64,000 nt of DNA, taken from assembly GCF_027887165.1 (NCBI RefSeq), contig NC_077227.1:88800235-88864234 (forward strand). Reading direction: 5' to 3'. Each line of letters begins with the position of its first letter. Position 1 is the first letter of the stretch. This document shows positions 1-11,174 of this stretch, piece after piece. This DNA comes from Monodelphis domestica. Lineage: Eukaryota; Chordata; Mammalia; Didelphimorphia; Didelphidae. Position numbers and translations under genes: made by a program. The notes under the pieces are model-generated. The model did no database searches and was not told the origin of the DNA. It saw only the letters and a list, made by a program, of their open reading frames with translations.

Positions 1-1079
1 TTTTTAAAATATACTATTTGTTATATTGTCAATACAGATAAACCAGCTGATCTAATGTTAATATTGTTTTTATATTTCATAATATACTGTTAGATAAAGC
101 AGATAAAATAGCTATCTTTCTTGAAATTAAAATAATACTTTGTATTAAATATATACAATATGTCAAAATTATAATTTAAGAAAATGACATAGGGGAAATA
201 TTTCAATAGTTGATATAAGCTTATAACAGTATTTTCATATTAAAATGTATGCTATGCCTTGGTTAGGGCAGGGGGTTATATTATTATTTACAACAGTTTA
301 AATGTGCACAAACGGGAAAAGAATAAATTTAAATATTTCACTTTATACATCAGTTACTCAGCCTCTAACATAATACACATCCTAAGATACCATCATATAC
401 AACACAATGAACTAAAATGAGTACACACTGATGACAAGTATAAATCTGCTCCCTCCTTCAAGAGAATAATTTTTAAATTTATCATTAAATAATTTTTAAT
501 TTTATTATATATTATATGGAATATTATTATATAAAATATTATTGGATAATATATTTATTATATAATTGCATTAATTGTTATTCTGTATTTTACAACAAAT
601 GTTTAAGAACAACTTATTTTGTGAACTATTAAAAATTTAAGTAAAGCATCTCAGAATTTTTAACAGCCAACATTACAGAAATTCTAAGAAGCAAATAAAG
701 GGCATCAAAAGTCGTTAACTGCTCAGAACATGGAAAGCATGCTACTAATATGAATATTTAAAGATTTTTTAAATTAATATTTTAGTGAGAAAAAAAAGGT
801 CTGGGAGTAGAGACCCATTGCTACAGAGCAAAGCTTGTATGCTCAGATAGGGGCAATCAGCTACCCCAGCTCCTCCTAATCAGAGCCTTTTCCATGAAGG
901 TGTATTCCATCACCTGCAGTCATGCCAATTTCTACTACTTCATCTGACATAATTTAAATCTATTCAGATGTCCCATATCCCATACTAATAAGGTAATATC
1001 CACTTGGTCTTGCAGGTCATAATAATTTGATTTTATTCATATTTTTATCTTGATAATTTCGTGCCTCTGATGAGTGAGA
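1..1079. other. AT-rich unique DNA, no gene seen
   Basis: No recognisable gene or repeat. The stretch is strongly AT-rich, with TATTATA-type low complexity around 480-580. About 780-960 is less AT-rich but matches nothing I know. No frame longer than chance is present. Confidence 0.6.
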
Positions 1080-1920
1080 TCCCAAAGCTCAAGGACCCAT
1101 GCCCATTTGCCCATGTGCCCACTGTCTGGGTCATACTTGGGTACTTCAGTATATATGTTAACATCCCTTAAGCATCTTTTGCCAATTCTATCTAATTCAC
1201 TTTTTCAATATCTCTCAAATATGTCCCCTTTTCTCCTCTGATATTTCCACTACCCTAGTGCCAGCCCTAATCACCTCACACCTCTACTGTTACTGATTGG
1301 TTGGCCTGCCCCAAGTCTCTGTCCACTGCAGTTCATAATACTCCATTCAACTGCCAAAATGATTTTCCCAGGATGCAAATGTGACCATGTCATTCCCCTA
1401 CTCAGTAAACTCAAGTAGCTCCCTATCACCTCCAGGACCAGATACACTATCCTATTTAACAATTCAAGCCTTTTAAAACTAGTTTCTGCCCTCAACCCCA
1501 CCTTCCACCTTTTTGCTCTTCTTACACATTATACCCACCAGATATTCTTTAGTCCAATGATACTAGCCTCCTGGCTTTCCTGGAACAAAATCCTCCTTCT
1601 CCTGCCTCCAGGCATTTTCACTAGATCTGTCCCTCATCCTCTCCCTCCTCACTATCTCCTGCATTCCCTGGCTTCCTTCAAGCATCAGATAAAATCCTAC
1701 TTTTTGTAAGAAGCTTTTCCTGATCTCTCTTACTTCTAGTACCTTCCACCTGTTGACTCTCTCCTATTTACCTTATATGTAGTTTATTGGTGCATACTTG
1801 TTTGCGTGTTATTTCTCCCATTAGATTGTGAGCTTCCCTGGAAGTCATGGACTATCTTTTGCCATTCTTTGTATCTTCAATACCACAGAATAGTCACTCG
1901 TTGATCTAATCAATAAAATG
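1080..1920 (+). mobile_element. L2 LINE 3' part, old
   Basis: The block reads like the 3' part of an L2 LINE on the plus strand. In order it shows the 'ATRTGCCCCY' region, 'CTCACACCTCTACT', 'GACCATGTCATTCCCCTACT', 'GGCTTCCTTCAAGCATCAG' and 'CCCATTAGATTGTGAGCTTCC', then a worn tail with TGATCTAATCAATAAA near 1900. L2 died out early in mammals, and the many differences from the remembered consensus fit that age. The 5' limit is soft; the first 100 bases are least certain. Confidence 0.75.
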
Positions 1921-2109
1921 AAGAGCTGATTTTTTAATAAGTAAAGAAATTTGATTTTATTAAAAAGAGAGGAAAGTTACCCTATTAAAAAGTTACTATA
2001 AGTTATCATGTAAAAAAAGTTTTTAAGTTCTCAAATAAATCAAGAAATAAAGAATATTATTAGAGCTATTTTATCCAACTAAATGTCCCCAAGCCCACAA
2101 TTCAAATGT

Positions 2110-2620
2110 AATAAATGAATATTTTTAAATATAAAATGTCCAAATTCAGAGAATAAGAAAAAATATAAATAATCCAATTTCAGAGAAAGAAACTGAATAA
2201 GCCATAAATGAACTTGCAGAGGTTGAAAAAAAGACCAAATAGATTTGCAAGTGAATTCTATCAGACATTCAAAGAACAACTAATTCCAATATGCTTTTAA
2301 AATTGTAGAAATTTCAAAAGAAGGAATCCTACCATATTCTTTATATGATACTGATATGATCATGACAAATAAGCCAGGGAGAGTCAAAACAAAAAACTAT
2401 AGATGAATATTCTTAAAGAATAGAGATGCAAAATTTATAAATAAACTATTAGCAAAGATGCTATAACAACATAAAGCAAAGATTATACACTATGACGGGT
2501 TTGGATCTGGTCTTTAGAAATGCAGGGTTATTTCATCATTAGGAAAACTAACCCTAACTATATTAATAACAAAATCATATCATTATGTCAATTTGATAAA
2601 TTTAAATATAATATATTTAC
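2110..2620 (+). mobile_element. L1 LINE ORF2 fragment (reverse transcriptase region), old
   Basis: This is a worn piece of marsupial L1 ORF2 on the plus strand. 'AATCCAATTTCAGAGAAAGA', 'GAATTCTATCAGACATTCAA' and 'CCAGGGAGAGTCAAAACA' match the part before the RT palm, which is better preserved at 63.6-63.9 kb in this window. Relative to that copy, the stretch coding for SPGPDG is missing or scrambled. No open frame survives. Neither the 5' UTR nor the 3' end is attached, so this is an internal remnant. Confidence 0.75.
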
Positions 2621-2684
2621 ATGTGCACATTTATAATAGATTGTGTATGAATGTGCTGATCATTCCTAAGAAAATGTATATAGC

Positions 2685-3165
2685 ATTAGCAATTTCATTT
2701 TCAAAGAGGATCAATGACTTGTCCAATGAGTGAATTGGAAATGAAGCAGAGTTGCACAAAGTCATCAGCCTCTCTCTCTTGCAGTTATCAAAGTCCAGTA
2801 GTAAGACAAAAATCAGGATGATTGATAATGGCCTGGAATGCAGTAGATAACCTTGGCTTCTTCAATTTCTAAACAAGTGCTAAGACTCCACAGCACCTGC
2901 TTCCTCTGCCTTCCTGGCCATTGGAACAAATTATTCTCACCAGCCCCTTCCATGAAGAAGTCTTCACATGCTTAGGATAGGTATTCTCCCAATTTACTGA
3001 TGGGTTTGGAGCCTGTTGGCTACCCTCTACCTGGTCTAGCCTGTCTGCCGAGATGGTTTTATTGGGGTGTAGCTGCTGTACTTGCTACAGCTTCTTGGAT
3101 CCACAGATGAGTGTTGGGCAACAGGTGGATATCAAAGGTAGATGAGCAGCCCTGAAAAGGTCTCA
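2685..3165 (+). repeat. Unclassified interspersed repeat, marsupial type
   Basis: Phrases such as 'TTTTCAAAGAGGATCAATGA', 'AGAGTTGCACAAAGTCATCA', 'AAAATCAGGATGATTGATAA' and 'GGATCCACAGATGAGTGTTG' recur in marsupial DNA as I remember it. The block is more GC-rich than its surroundings. I do not know its class. It shows no terminal repeats and no open frame. The strand is arbitrary. Confidence 0.45.
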
Positions 3166-3244
3166 GCAAACCCTCATACCTAAATATCCCATATACTTTC
3201 CTGAACATCTCTTTTAAACTTATAAATAGTATAATAATTTTTGT

Positions 3245-3606
3245 TTATTGTTCAGTCATATCCAACTCTTTGGGACACCATTTGGGGTTTTCTTGGCAAA
3301 GATATTGGAGTAGTTTGCCATTTCCTCCACCAACTCATTTGACCTGAGGCAAACAGGGTTAAATGACTTGCCCAGCAATACCCAGTCAAACTGCACATCA
3401 GCTATGTGGGGAAGGGGAGGGAGGGAAATAAAATGATTTTTGTAACCAAGGAACAATGTTTGAAATTAAAAATTAAAAAAAAAAACGACTTGCCCAAGAT
3501 CACATAGCTAGTAGTATCTGAGGCCAGATTTGAACTCATGAAGCAAGTTGATGATTCTTCCTTATTACAAGTCCAGTGCTCTATGCACTGTACCACCTAG
3601 CTGCCC
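3245..3606 (-). mobile_element. MAR1-like CORE-SINE, split by a short L1 tail
   Basis: Read on the minus strand this is a tRNA-derived SINE: the head lies near 3606 ('GGGCAGCTAGGTGGTACAGT'), then a box B-like GTTCAAAT, the MIR-type core, and the tail near 3245 (TTGTTCAGTCATATCC on the plus strand). It is interrupted at about 3375-3486 by other DNA ending in poly(A), flanked on both sides by GACTTGCCCA. Without the insert the SINE would have normal length, about 250 bp. Confidence 0.85.
3375..3486 (+). mobile_element. Very short 5'-truncated L1 3' end inside the SINE
   Basis: The inserted piece reads 'CATCAGCTATGTGGGGAAGG', then a G/A-rich run, 'AATGATTTTTGTAACCAAGG' and an A-rich end. This resembles the final hundred bases of the L1 3' UTR also seen at 31.8 kb. 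GACTTGCCCA at 3365-3374 and 3487-3496 fits a target-site duplication. At about 110 bp it is an extreme 5' truncation. Confidence 0.75.
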
Positions 3607-3775
3607 AATATAACAACAGCTAAAGTTTATATAGCACTTATTATATAGCACAGTGCCTGTGCTAAACCCTTGAAAACTTTACAATTATTATTTTGTTTGA
3701 TCCCCACAACAATCCTAGGAGATAAGTTCCATTATCATCTCCATTTTACAGATGAAGAAACTGTAATTGAAACTA
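3607..3775 (-). mobile_element. MIR-type SINE, 3' part
   Basis: The plus strand reads AACAGCTAAAGTTTATATAGCACTT, a worn 'GATCCYCACAACAAYCCT' and 'CATTTTACAGATGAAGAAACT', the reverse complement of the MIR core and 3' part. The tRNA-like head is missing; it directly abuts the SINE to its left. Confidence 0.7.
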
Positions 3776-4015
3776 TGAGAGATAAGGAGAAAGAAAAGAC
3801 CCAGAGAGTTTCCTGTGGTTGGAGGGATTGACCTTCAAAACAGATAAGCCAGAAGGAGAGGTTCACAAATGTTGTACTCCATTTAATTAAACAAATGTTG
3901 ATAAATTTCGAAGCTATAGGAGATAAAGAAGTAAGTCCCAGGGCAGGTAAGGTAAATAAAATATGGGGGGGGGAGAAGTCTACTCCCTAAAAATCTCCAG
4001 AGAATAAAATATTAA
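3776..4015. other. Unique DNA
   Basis: No recognisable gene or repeat. There is a short G run near 3964. Confidence 0.5.
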
Positions 4016-4109
4016 GTTCTCTCTCCCTCCCTCTCTTCTCTCTTCTCTCTCTCTTTCTTTATCTCTCCTTCCCTCCCTCTCTTCCCTCTTCTCTTTCTCT
4101 CCCCCCTCC
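4016..4109. repeat. Polypyrimidine low-complexity tract
   Basis: An almost pure C/T run on the plus strand built from CTCT, CCCT and TTCT units. It looks like a decayed CT microsatellite. No function is evident. Confidence 0.9.
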
Positions 4110-4139
4110 ATAAAACTCTTTACAACATGTTCACTTCTA

Positions 4140-4531
4140 TCATTTTTGTTTTCTTATACTTTACTTTCTCTTGAAGCTCTGAGGTCCAGGCCCACTTGCT
4201 ATTCTTCTCACTTAATGCCCCATGTCCTAGAACTGTCGCCACCACCCCCTGGAATGTTCTTCTCTTTTGCCTCTTGGAATTCCAGCTTCTTTCAAGATTC
4301 AGTTCACTGGCTGTACCTTCCTCCAACCTCAATTACTAATGCCTTTTCCTCTAAAGTTACCTTATAGAGTATCTCTTTTGTATGTATCTTGTAAAAATTT
4401 ATTCATGTACATATTTTCTCCTCCATTAGATTGGAAATTCTGTGAGGGCCCAGACATTCACTTTTGTCCTTGTACAGTGCTTGGCAGTATCTGGCACTTG
4501 AAAAACATGTTCACTTGTTGATTGATTGGAA
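4140..4531 (+). mobile_element. L2 LINE 3' end
   Basis: Worn L2 3' end on the plus strand: a TTCTTTCAAGATTCAGTTCA block, 'CCATTAGATTGGAAATTCTG', 'TGTACAGTGCTTGGCAGTAT' and the typical short-period tail GTTGATTGATTGG that ends the element near 4530. Open frames here on both strands are chance frames. Confidence 0.8.
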
Positions 4532-5019
4532 AGGCTCTGGAGGGTACAGACAAGATAGGGAATAAGTTTGGGAGAGACCAGTGTGGATCACAAAGGCTGG
4601 GGAAGCTTCTTTGAGAGGTAGATTATAAACTGGAGACCTTGTAGATGGTAACAAAGGCTGGAGGAGGCTCCATTGGAAAGAGAAAGCCTTGAGTGCTACT
4701 GATTTCAAGGCTCCTGGATTGGTAGCTATCAATATCAATCACATTCTAGTTTGAACAACTTAGATCCAAATATGAAATGAAGTTCAGAGGGCAGACATGG
4801 GTATTCCTGGCAGTAGGTATCAGTCTCAGTCTCACCCCCCCCCCTTTGCCCATACTACCCCAGGCATGCTTTCAGGCTCCTTGATGTTTTCTCTTGAAAG
4901 CCCTCTCCTCTCTCTTCTTTAGAGGGATGGCAGATGGCTTCATTAGCTAACTCTTGTACTGTGGCCCAAGGGGACTGACTTTGGACTTACAGAAACCATA
5001 GATCCAAGCTTTGTTTAAA
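4532..5019. other. Unique DNA
   Basis: No gene or repeat recognised. It contains a C run at about 4834-4843. A minus-strand open frame of 75 codons (4511-4738) overlaps the L2 tail and has no family features. Confidence 0.5.
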
Positions 5020-5255
5020 GGCAGGTAGTTAGTGGATCCCTATATCAGGCTGGTGAAGCATGGGAACCCTGAGTTCTAATCCTGCTTCAGGTATTTACTA
5101 TCTGTGTAGCCTTAAGCAAGTCATTTAAACTCTGCCTTATCTCTAAAATGAAGATAATGATGCATCTGCTTCCCAAAGTTCCTGTGAGGACAAAATGAGA
5201 TGATTTCTATAAAGCACTCTATTAAAGTACCATATGTATACTAGCTATTATTGGA
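5020..5255 (+). mobile_element. MIR-type SINE
   Basis: Plus-strand MIR: 'CTGAGTTCTAATCCTGCTTC' (box B region), 'GTGTAGCCTTAAGCAAGTCA' core, 'GTGAGGACAAAATGAGATGA' and a 3' part ending in CTAGCTATTATT. It is well worn but complete in layout. Confidence 0.75.
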
Positions 5256-5595
5256 TGTAACTCTAGTCTTTCTCCTTTGTATAGCACCTGTCTCCAACAT
5301 GCCTCAGAAAATTTTGAACTCTGGAGCTCATTACAGCTCTGGAATTCATGCCTTAAAAGTACTCTCCACCCCTATTGCCTCTCTGACTGCCTTCCTCCTC
5401 TCAGATCCTCATTTTAAGCAGAAAGGCAGGGCCAACCATGCCTCATTTTTCTCCAAGTGGCATGCCAGACTTTCGCTATTAAGCCATCTTTGTCTCTTTC
5501 CCTTTTTTATTTCCATGTTGTTTTCTCCCAGTATAAGCCCTTTGTATAAGAGTATGAGCCTCTTGAGGGTAGAGACTTTTTCTGTATGAGGCACT
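5256..5595 (+). mobile_element. L2 LINE 3' end, heavily worn
   Basis: The end of the block, 'TATGAGCCTCTTGAGGGTAG' and 'AGACTTTTTCTGTATGAGGC', fits the L2 3' UTR. The upstream half is weaker. The 112-codon frame at 5251-5589 lies in it and shows no protein family features, so I treat it as chance. Confidence 0.5.
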
Positions 5596-5832
5596 TAGAA
5601 TTCTAAGCCTACGAGTCTGGAAGACCTAAATTCAAATCCAACCAAGGACAGTTACTAGCTATGTGACCTTGGGCAAATCACTTCACCTTTGTTTGACTCA
5701 GTTTCCACAAGAGTAAAATGGGGATGATAATAATAGCACCTACTTTTTAAGATTACTATAAGGATAAAATGTGATAGTATGTGTAAAGCATTTAACACAG
5801 TGCCTGGCCCTTAATAAGTCCTTGTGTGTTGT
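5596..5832 (+). mobile_element. MIR-type SINE
   Basis: Well preserved MIR layout: 'CTAAATTCAAATCCAACCAA', 'TAGCTATGTGACCTTGGGCA' core, 'AGTTTCCACAAGAGTAAAAT', 'ATAGCACCTACTTTTTAAGA' and 'AACACAGTGCCTGGCCCTTA' at the 3' end. Confidence 0.85.
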
Positions 5833-5927
5833 TGCTGAAGGATCCACAGAAGTCATATTTGAGCTGAGCCTGAAGGGTGGGCAAGAATTCTCATTGAGGA
5901 AATATAACAATGCTGTTATATCTTTTA

Positions 5928-6168
5928 TCAGCTTTTGTTGTTGCTGTTTGATCATGTCTGACTCTTCGTGACTCCATTTGGGGTTTTCTTGGCAAAAATA
6001 CTGGAGTGGTTTGCCATCCTTCTCCAGCTCATTTTACAGGTGAGAAATTAAGACAAACAGGATTAAGTGGCTTGTCCAGGGTCACACAGCTAGTAAGGGT
6101 CTGAGACCAGATTTGAACTCAGGAAAATGAGTCTTTCTAACTTCAGATCCAGCACTCTAAGCAGGACT
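5928..6168 (-). mobile_element. MAR1-like CORE-SINE
   Basis: The plus strand begins TTTTGTTGTTGCTGTTTGATCATGTC, contains 'CCATTTGGGGTTTTCTTGGC' and 'GTGGCTTGTCCAGGGTCACA', and ends at the head 'GATCCAGCACTCTAA'. That is a full MAR1-type element in reverse orientation. A worn MIR-type remnant (about 6170-6300) follows. Confidence 0.85.
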
Positions 6169-6334
6169 AGTCCTAGATCATGATTTAGATTAAATACTTG
6201 CCCAGGGTCATATCCAGTGTATGTCTGAAACAGGTCTTAAACCTAGATTACTCTGGCTCAGAAACCAACTTTATTTCTTGTACCATACTGACTCTTCATC
6301 TGATAAAACGGTTATTATTTCTGAAGGAGATAAG

Positions 6335-6500
6335 ACTAACTAGTTAAAGTTCTTAGAGTCGTGAAACCTTGGACTCAAGTCCCACCTCAATCACTTATTA
6401 GCTATGTGACCCTGGACACATCACTTCACCTCAATGTCTCAGTTAACTCCCTGGGATTTGCCTGCTAAGCCCTATGTACATTGAGATATTTATGAAATTA
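6335..6500 (+). mobile_element. MIR/THER1-type SINE fragment
   Basis: The 'CTTGGACTCAAGTCCCACCT' and 'AGCTATGTGACCCTGGACAC' core with 'CTCAATGTCTCAGTTAACTC' marks a MIR-class element. Its 3' half is not recognisable. Confidence 0.6.
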
Positions 6501-6689
6501 TAAATCTTTCACATTTTCTCATGGATTTCTGGAGACCTCTGGAGTTCCCGATCTCCTGCAGATGAGAATGATAACCTATATTTGTGAACTAATAGCAGTT
6601 ATCAACAATATGATGCTCTGATGTCTCCAGAAAGTTGTGTTCCAAGCCATCAGCTTTTGTTGATATTTTTTAAATCATGTAACTAATCT

Positions 6690-6970
6690 AATGAGGATTT
6701 TATTAAATGTCTGCTCTGTACAAAGTACTGTGTTACGTGATGAAAATAGCAAGACACGTGGGTAGTCTCCCCATCAGGAATAAATATCTGATTAAGGAGA
6801 TACAACCTGTAAATCCATGAGTCCATGGATGATAATTTGAGAATTGAGAGAGCACTAACAAGTAAAAGGATCAGGAAATGTTTTTTCCTAATAATATGCA
6901 TGTGAGCTGAATGTTGAAAGAAGCTAGAGCTTCTACCAGGCAGAAAAGAGGCTAGAATACTTAGCAAACC
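6690..6970 (-). mobile_element. L2 LINE 3' part, reverse orientation
   Basis: The plus strand shows 'TATTAAATGTCTGCTCTGTA', CAAAGTACTGTG and a later 'GTGAGCTGAATGTTGAAAGA', the reverse complement order of an L2 3' end. The frame called on the minus strand here is chance. Confidence 0.65.
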
Positions 6971-7194
6971 TAGTGGGAGGGGAAAGGAAGTAGAAAGTTA
7001 AGGATAACCCAGACTCAAAAACCTGGGATAACAGAAGAGTGATGATGTTCTCAACATACAGAACTTTGTAGGCAGCTTAAGGAGGAGGAAGGTAGAGATA
7101 ATAAGTTCTACTTAGGAAATGCTGAGTTCAAAATGCCTTAGGAATATCTGGCTAAAGCTATCCAGCAAAGCAGTTACTGACAATAGGGTAGACA

Positions 7195-7460
7195 GTAAAG
7201 AAAGTAAACAAGCAATTATTAAATGCCTTCTATGTGCCAAAAGCTGTTCTAAGTTAAGTAAAAACATTATCTCATTTGATCTGCATAGCAATAGGTAGGT
7301 GTTATTTTTACCTTCTTTTTCTAATTGAGTAAACTGAAGCAAACAGGGGCCAAGTGACTTGCCCAAGGTCACAGAGCTGGTGAAAGTCTGGCATAGAGTT
7401 TAAACTCAGGTCACCCTGACTCCAGGTCTAGCACTCTATCTCCTATCTGGTAATGTTGCC
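7195..7460 (-). mobile_element. MIR/THER1-type SINE
   Basis: The plus strand reads 'AACAAGCAATTATTAAATGC', 'CTATGTGCCAAAAGCTGTTC', 'CATTATCTCATTTGATCTGC', 'AGTGACTTGCCCAAGGTCAC' and 'CTGACTCCAGGTCTAGCACT'. This is a complete core-SINE in reverse with an L2-like 3' end (THER1 layout). Confidence 0.75.
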
Positions 7461-7900
7461 TTGTTATGATTCTTCCATCATCAAACTCAAGACAAAATGA
7501 ATTTGAGCACTGTTGAATAGTTTTCTCCATCTCACTGTTATCCTCTGCCTGTGGTTCTTGAATCTGTGTGCTAAAGGACTTAGGTTGGCATGTATATGAT
7601 TGCTCCTAATGACAGATCAATTAGTGAGATATCACACCTGTCAAAGATCCAATTAGGCCCTAAATGTTGACTTAATAGAAAGTCATTTTGGGCAAAGAAG
7701 GATGGGTAGTTGAAGAGAAAAACAATAGTTTAGCATATGGTAGATGATGGGTTAGGCAATCACCAGATTTGCGTATTGCATGTCAGCTGGTTTCAAGTGT
7801 CATTATTTTTTCCATAAAGGCTAAACTGCTTTTCATCTTTTTGAGATTTTAAGGAGAAAGGGGGACAGTAGGAGACAGCATTGAAACATGTCCAGTTGCC
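7461..7900. other. Unique DNA
   Basis: No gene or repeat recognised. Confidence 0.5.
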
Positions 7901-7901
7901 A

Positions 7902-8954
<1,053 letters not shown>

Positions 8955-9100
8955 TACCAGAGCAATGCTCTAAGAGGCAATGTGATATAGTATAAAGAGT
9001 AGTGAACATGAAGTATAAAGATCTGAGTTAAGGTCCTAATACTACTAGCAGCAAGGCATGTGGCCTTAGAAAATCTCTTCATTCAGAGGTGCATTGGTAA
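8955..9100 (+). mobile_element. THER1/MIR-type SINE, 5' half
   Basis: 'GAGGCAATGTGATATAGTAT', 'AAAGAGTAGTGAACATGAAG' and 'GATCTGAGTTAAGGTCCTAA' fit the worn head of a THER1-class element, with the core starting at 'GCATGTGGCCTTAGAAAATC'. The 3' half is not recognisable. Confidence 0.5.
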
Positions 9101-9285
9101 ATGTTTGACAACCAACATTCTGGGGGAAAATGTACAATGAAATATTTTTAAGATTAGTTGGCATTATCAACATTTTCTCTATCATTTTCTTGAGTTTAGG
9201 CAATTAGCAAAACAAGAAATTGAGCCCTGATTTGCAATCTTTGCCAATTTCCAAGTTATATATACTCACATTGACAACTTAACAG

Positions 9286-9455
9286 TCAGCTGTGATGAGC
9301 TAGTTCACAATGACCCAAGCTATCCCTGACTTTATGTCTCTGAGGTTCAATTTCATCAGCTCTAGAATAGAGATGACAGTAATACTTCTGCTATGTGTTT
9401 CACAGTGTTGTTGGGAATCAAATGAGCTCCTCTCTGCATATTGCATCTTAAAACA
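9286..9455 (+). mobile_element. MIR-type SINE fragment
   Basis: 'CAGCTCTAGAATAGAGATGA', 'CACAGTGTTGTTGGGAATCA' and AATGAGCTCC match the MIR middle and 3' part in order. The head is missing. Confidence 0.5.
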
Positions 9456-10035
9456 TTATGTGAGAATGAATCACTGCATCCCTCCCATCCCAAATAATTA
9501 CCCGTACTTCCTGCTTTTTCCTTCTACAGGCTTTTGCTCACTCTATTTCTTAGATGACCCTAGGTTGTCCTAGGTTTTCCCCAACCATGTTTCCACATCC
9601 TAAAGACCTCATTATCAAATCAAAAATTATTGACTGATTTTTATTTTTCCAATAAAATCTCACTAATATAAAGTATGTTATGAATAATGTCATCCAGCTG
9701 GTTAATAGAAGAGTGGAGCCCCAAATCTAACCCTCCTGATTACTAGTTAATGCTGCCTTAACCCATAGCCATGGGCTACCTAGTCTAGAGATCTTGGCTT
9801 CAGACACAGAATGAAAAACAAACAGAGTAGCAGGTACTCCATCAAGTTTTGCTCTGTCCCATGCCCACACAGCTCAGCTCTAACCAGAATTAGCCCTCTG
9901 ATAGAGCCATATCCATTATCAAAAGGGGGAAAGGGTAAGACTCAACTAAATCAACACAAACCCACATACATCCACTGTTACGCATACAGGTACACACACA
10001 CTGTTATAACTTTGGGAAATCATATCACTTCCCCA
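9456..10035. other. Unique DNA
   Basis: No gene or repeat recognised. It contains a short CA-rich patch near 9990. Confidence 0.45.
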
Positions 10036-10112
10036 TAAGGGCTCTGTTTCCTCATCTATAAAGCAAAGGTATTGACTAGAAGACCTCCAGATCTTAATCT
10101 ATGATCTTTTGA
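10036..10112 (+). mobile_element. THER1/MIR-type SINE 3' end
   Basis: 'TCTGTTTCCTCATCTATAAA' followed by 'GACTAGAAGACCTCCAGATC' and 'TTAATCTATGATC' is the typical end of this SINE class. Confidence 0.6.
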
Positions 10113-10225
10113 AATTTCTGTACATTTCTTACTGATATGAGTAGGGAAAGGAAGATGTGGAATAAAAAAGAAGAAATTCTGTTTCAGAGTATCATGTACT
10201 ATGGGCATTTTCCTGTGTTAACTAG

Positions 10226-10325
10226 AGTACCCATAGAATTATAAAGTCAAGTAATATTAATATCAATAATACATTTAAATAGTGCTTTATAGTTTAGGAA
10301 AGCTTTCCTCACAACAAACCTATGA
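10226..10325 (-). mobile_element. MIR-type SINE 3' fragment
   Basis: 'AATAATACATTTAAATAGTG', CTTTATAGTTTAGGAAAGC and 'CACAACAAACCTATGAGA' resemble the reversed 3' part of MIR. Only about 100 bp remains. Confidence 0.5.
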
Positions 10326-11154
10326 GACCTTCAAATACAAAGGAAAAGGAAATTCAATATAAGACTACTCTGCACCCACAAGAAAACACAGGAGGGAATG
10401 GAATAATGTGTTCTGCAGAGAAATAGAGTTCAAAATGTAGATCAGGGTGACCTACCTTGCAAAATTGAGCTTAGCTATAAATAAAAAAGAACATTCAATT
10501 ATAAAGAGGCATTTTTTACATTCTTAGAAAGAAAACCAGATCTGAAAAGATCATTTGCTTCTTGAATAGTCCAGACAATAGAACTGCAGGAGGGGTAAGC
10601 AAATGTAGTAGCCAAAGATGGTGATAGCACCCAGGAAATCAGTAATGGACGTATTTTCTAACTTTTCTAAGAAGACGGGGGTGAAGGCAGAAATCAAGTG
10701 GAAGTAACATTATAAAGGTGGTCCTGGGGCATTATAGACAAAACTTTTTGATACCCTGCTTACAAGAGAATCATATTTTTGGAGGTCTACATTACAAAAT
10801 GGGAGGGTAAATGAAAGAGGGGGGACCAACAGTGGAGTATATAATTTATCTCAGTCAAATCAAGAACTAGTAATGAAGGAAAAATGACCCTAGTGGTCTC
10901 TTAGAAAGAAAATATCCTGCAGGAATTAGGGGAGGAGGAAAGGGAAAAAAGTATTGAATGGCGGTGCAAAAGAAGGCCTTACTTTAGTGAGAGGAGAGAG
11001 TTCCACTGATGAATGAGTGAAGAAAGATGCTCTGTAAAGGGAGATGGAGATCTTGTGCTGAATGTTGTCTGAGATTTTCATATTTGAAAAGACCTACCTT
11101 AGGAGGAAAGGAGTTGGTACTTCTAGAAATAACTTGCACGTGGAACCCAACTAT
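10326..11154. other. Unique DNA upstream of an L1
   Basis: No gene or repeat recognised in about 830 bp. This is the pre-insertion DNA of the next L1, whose target sequence lies at its right edge. Confidence 0.5.
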
Positions 11155-11174
11155 AAAAGGCAGTGGCACAGGAA

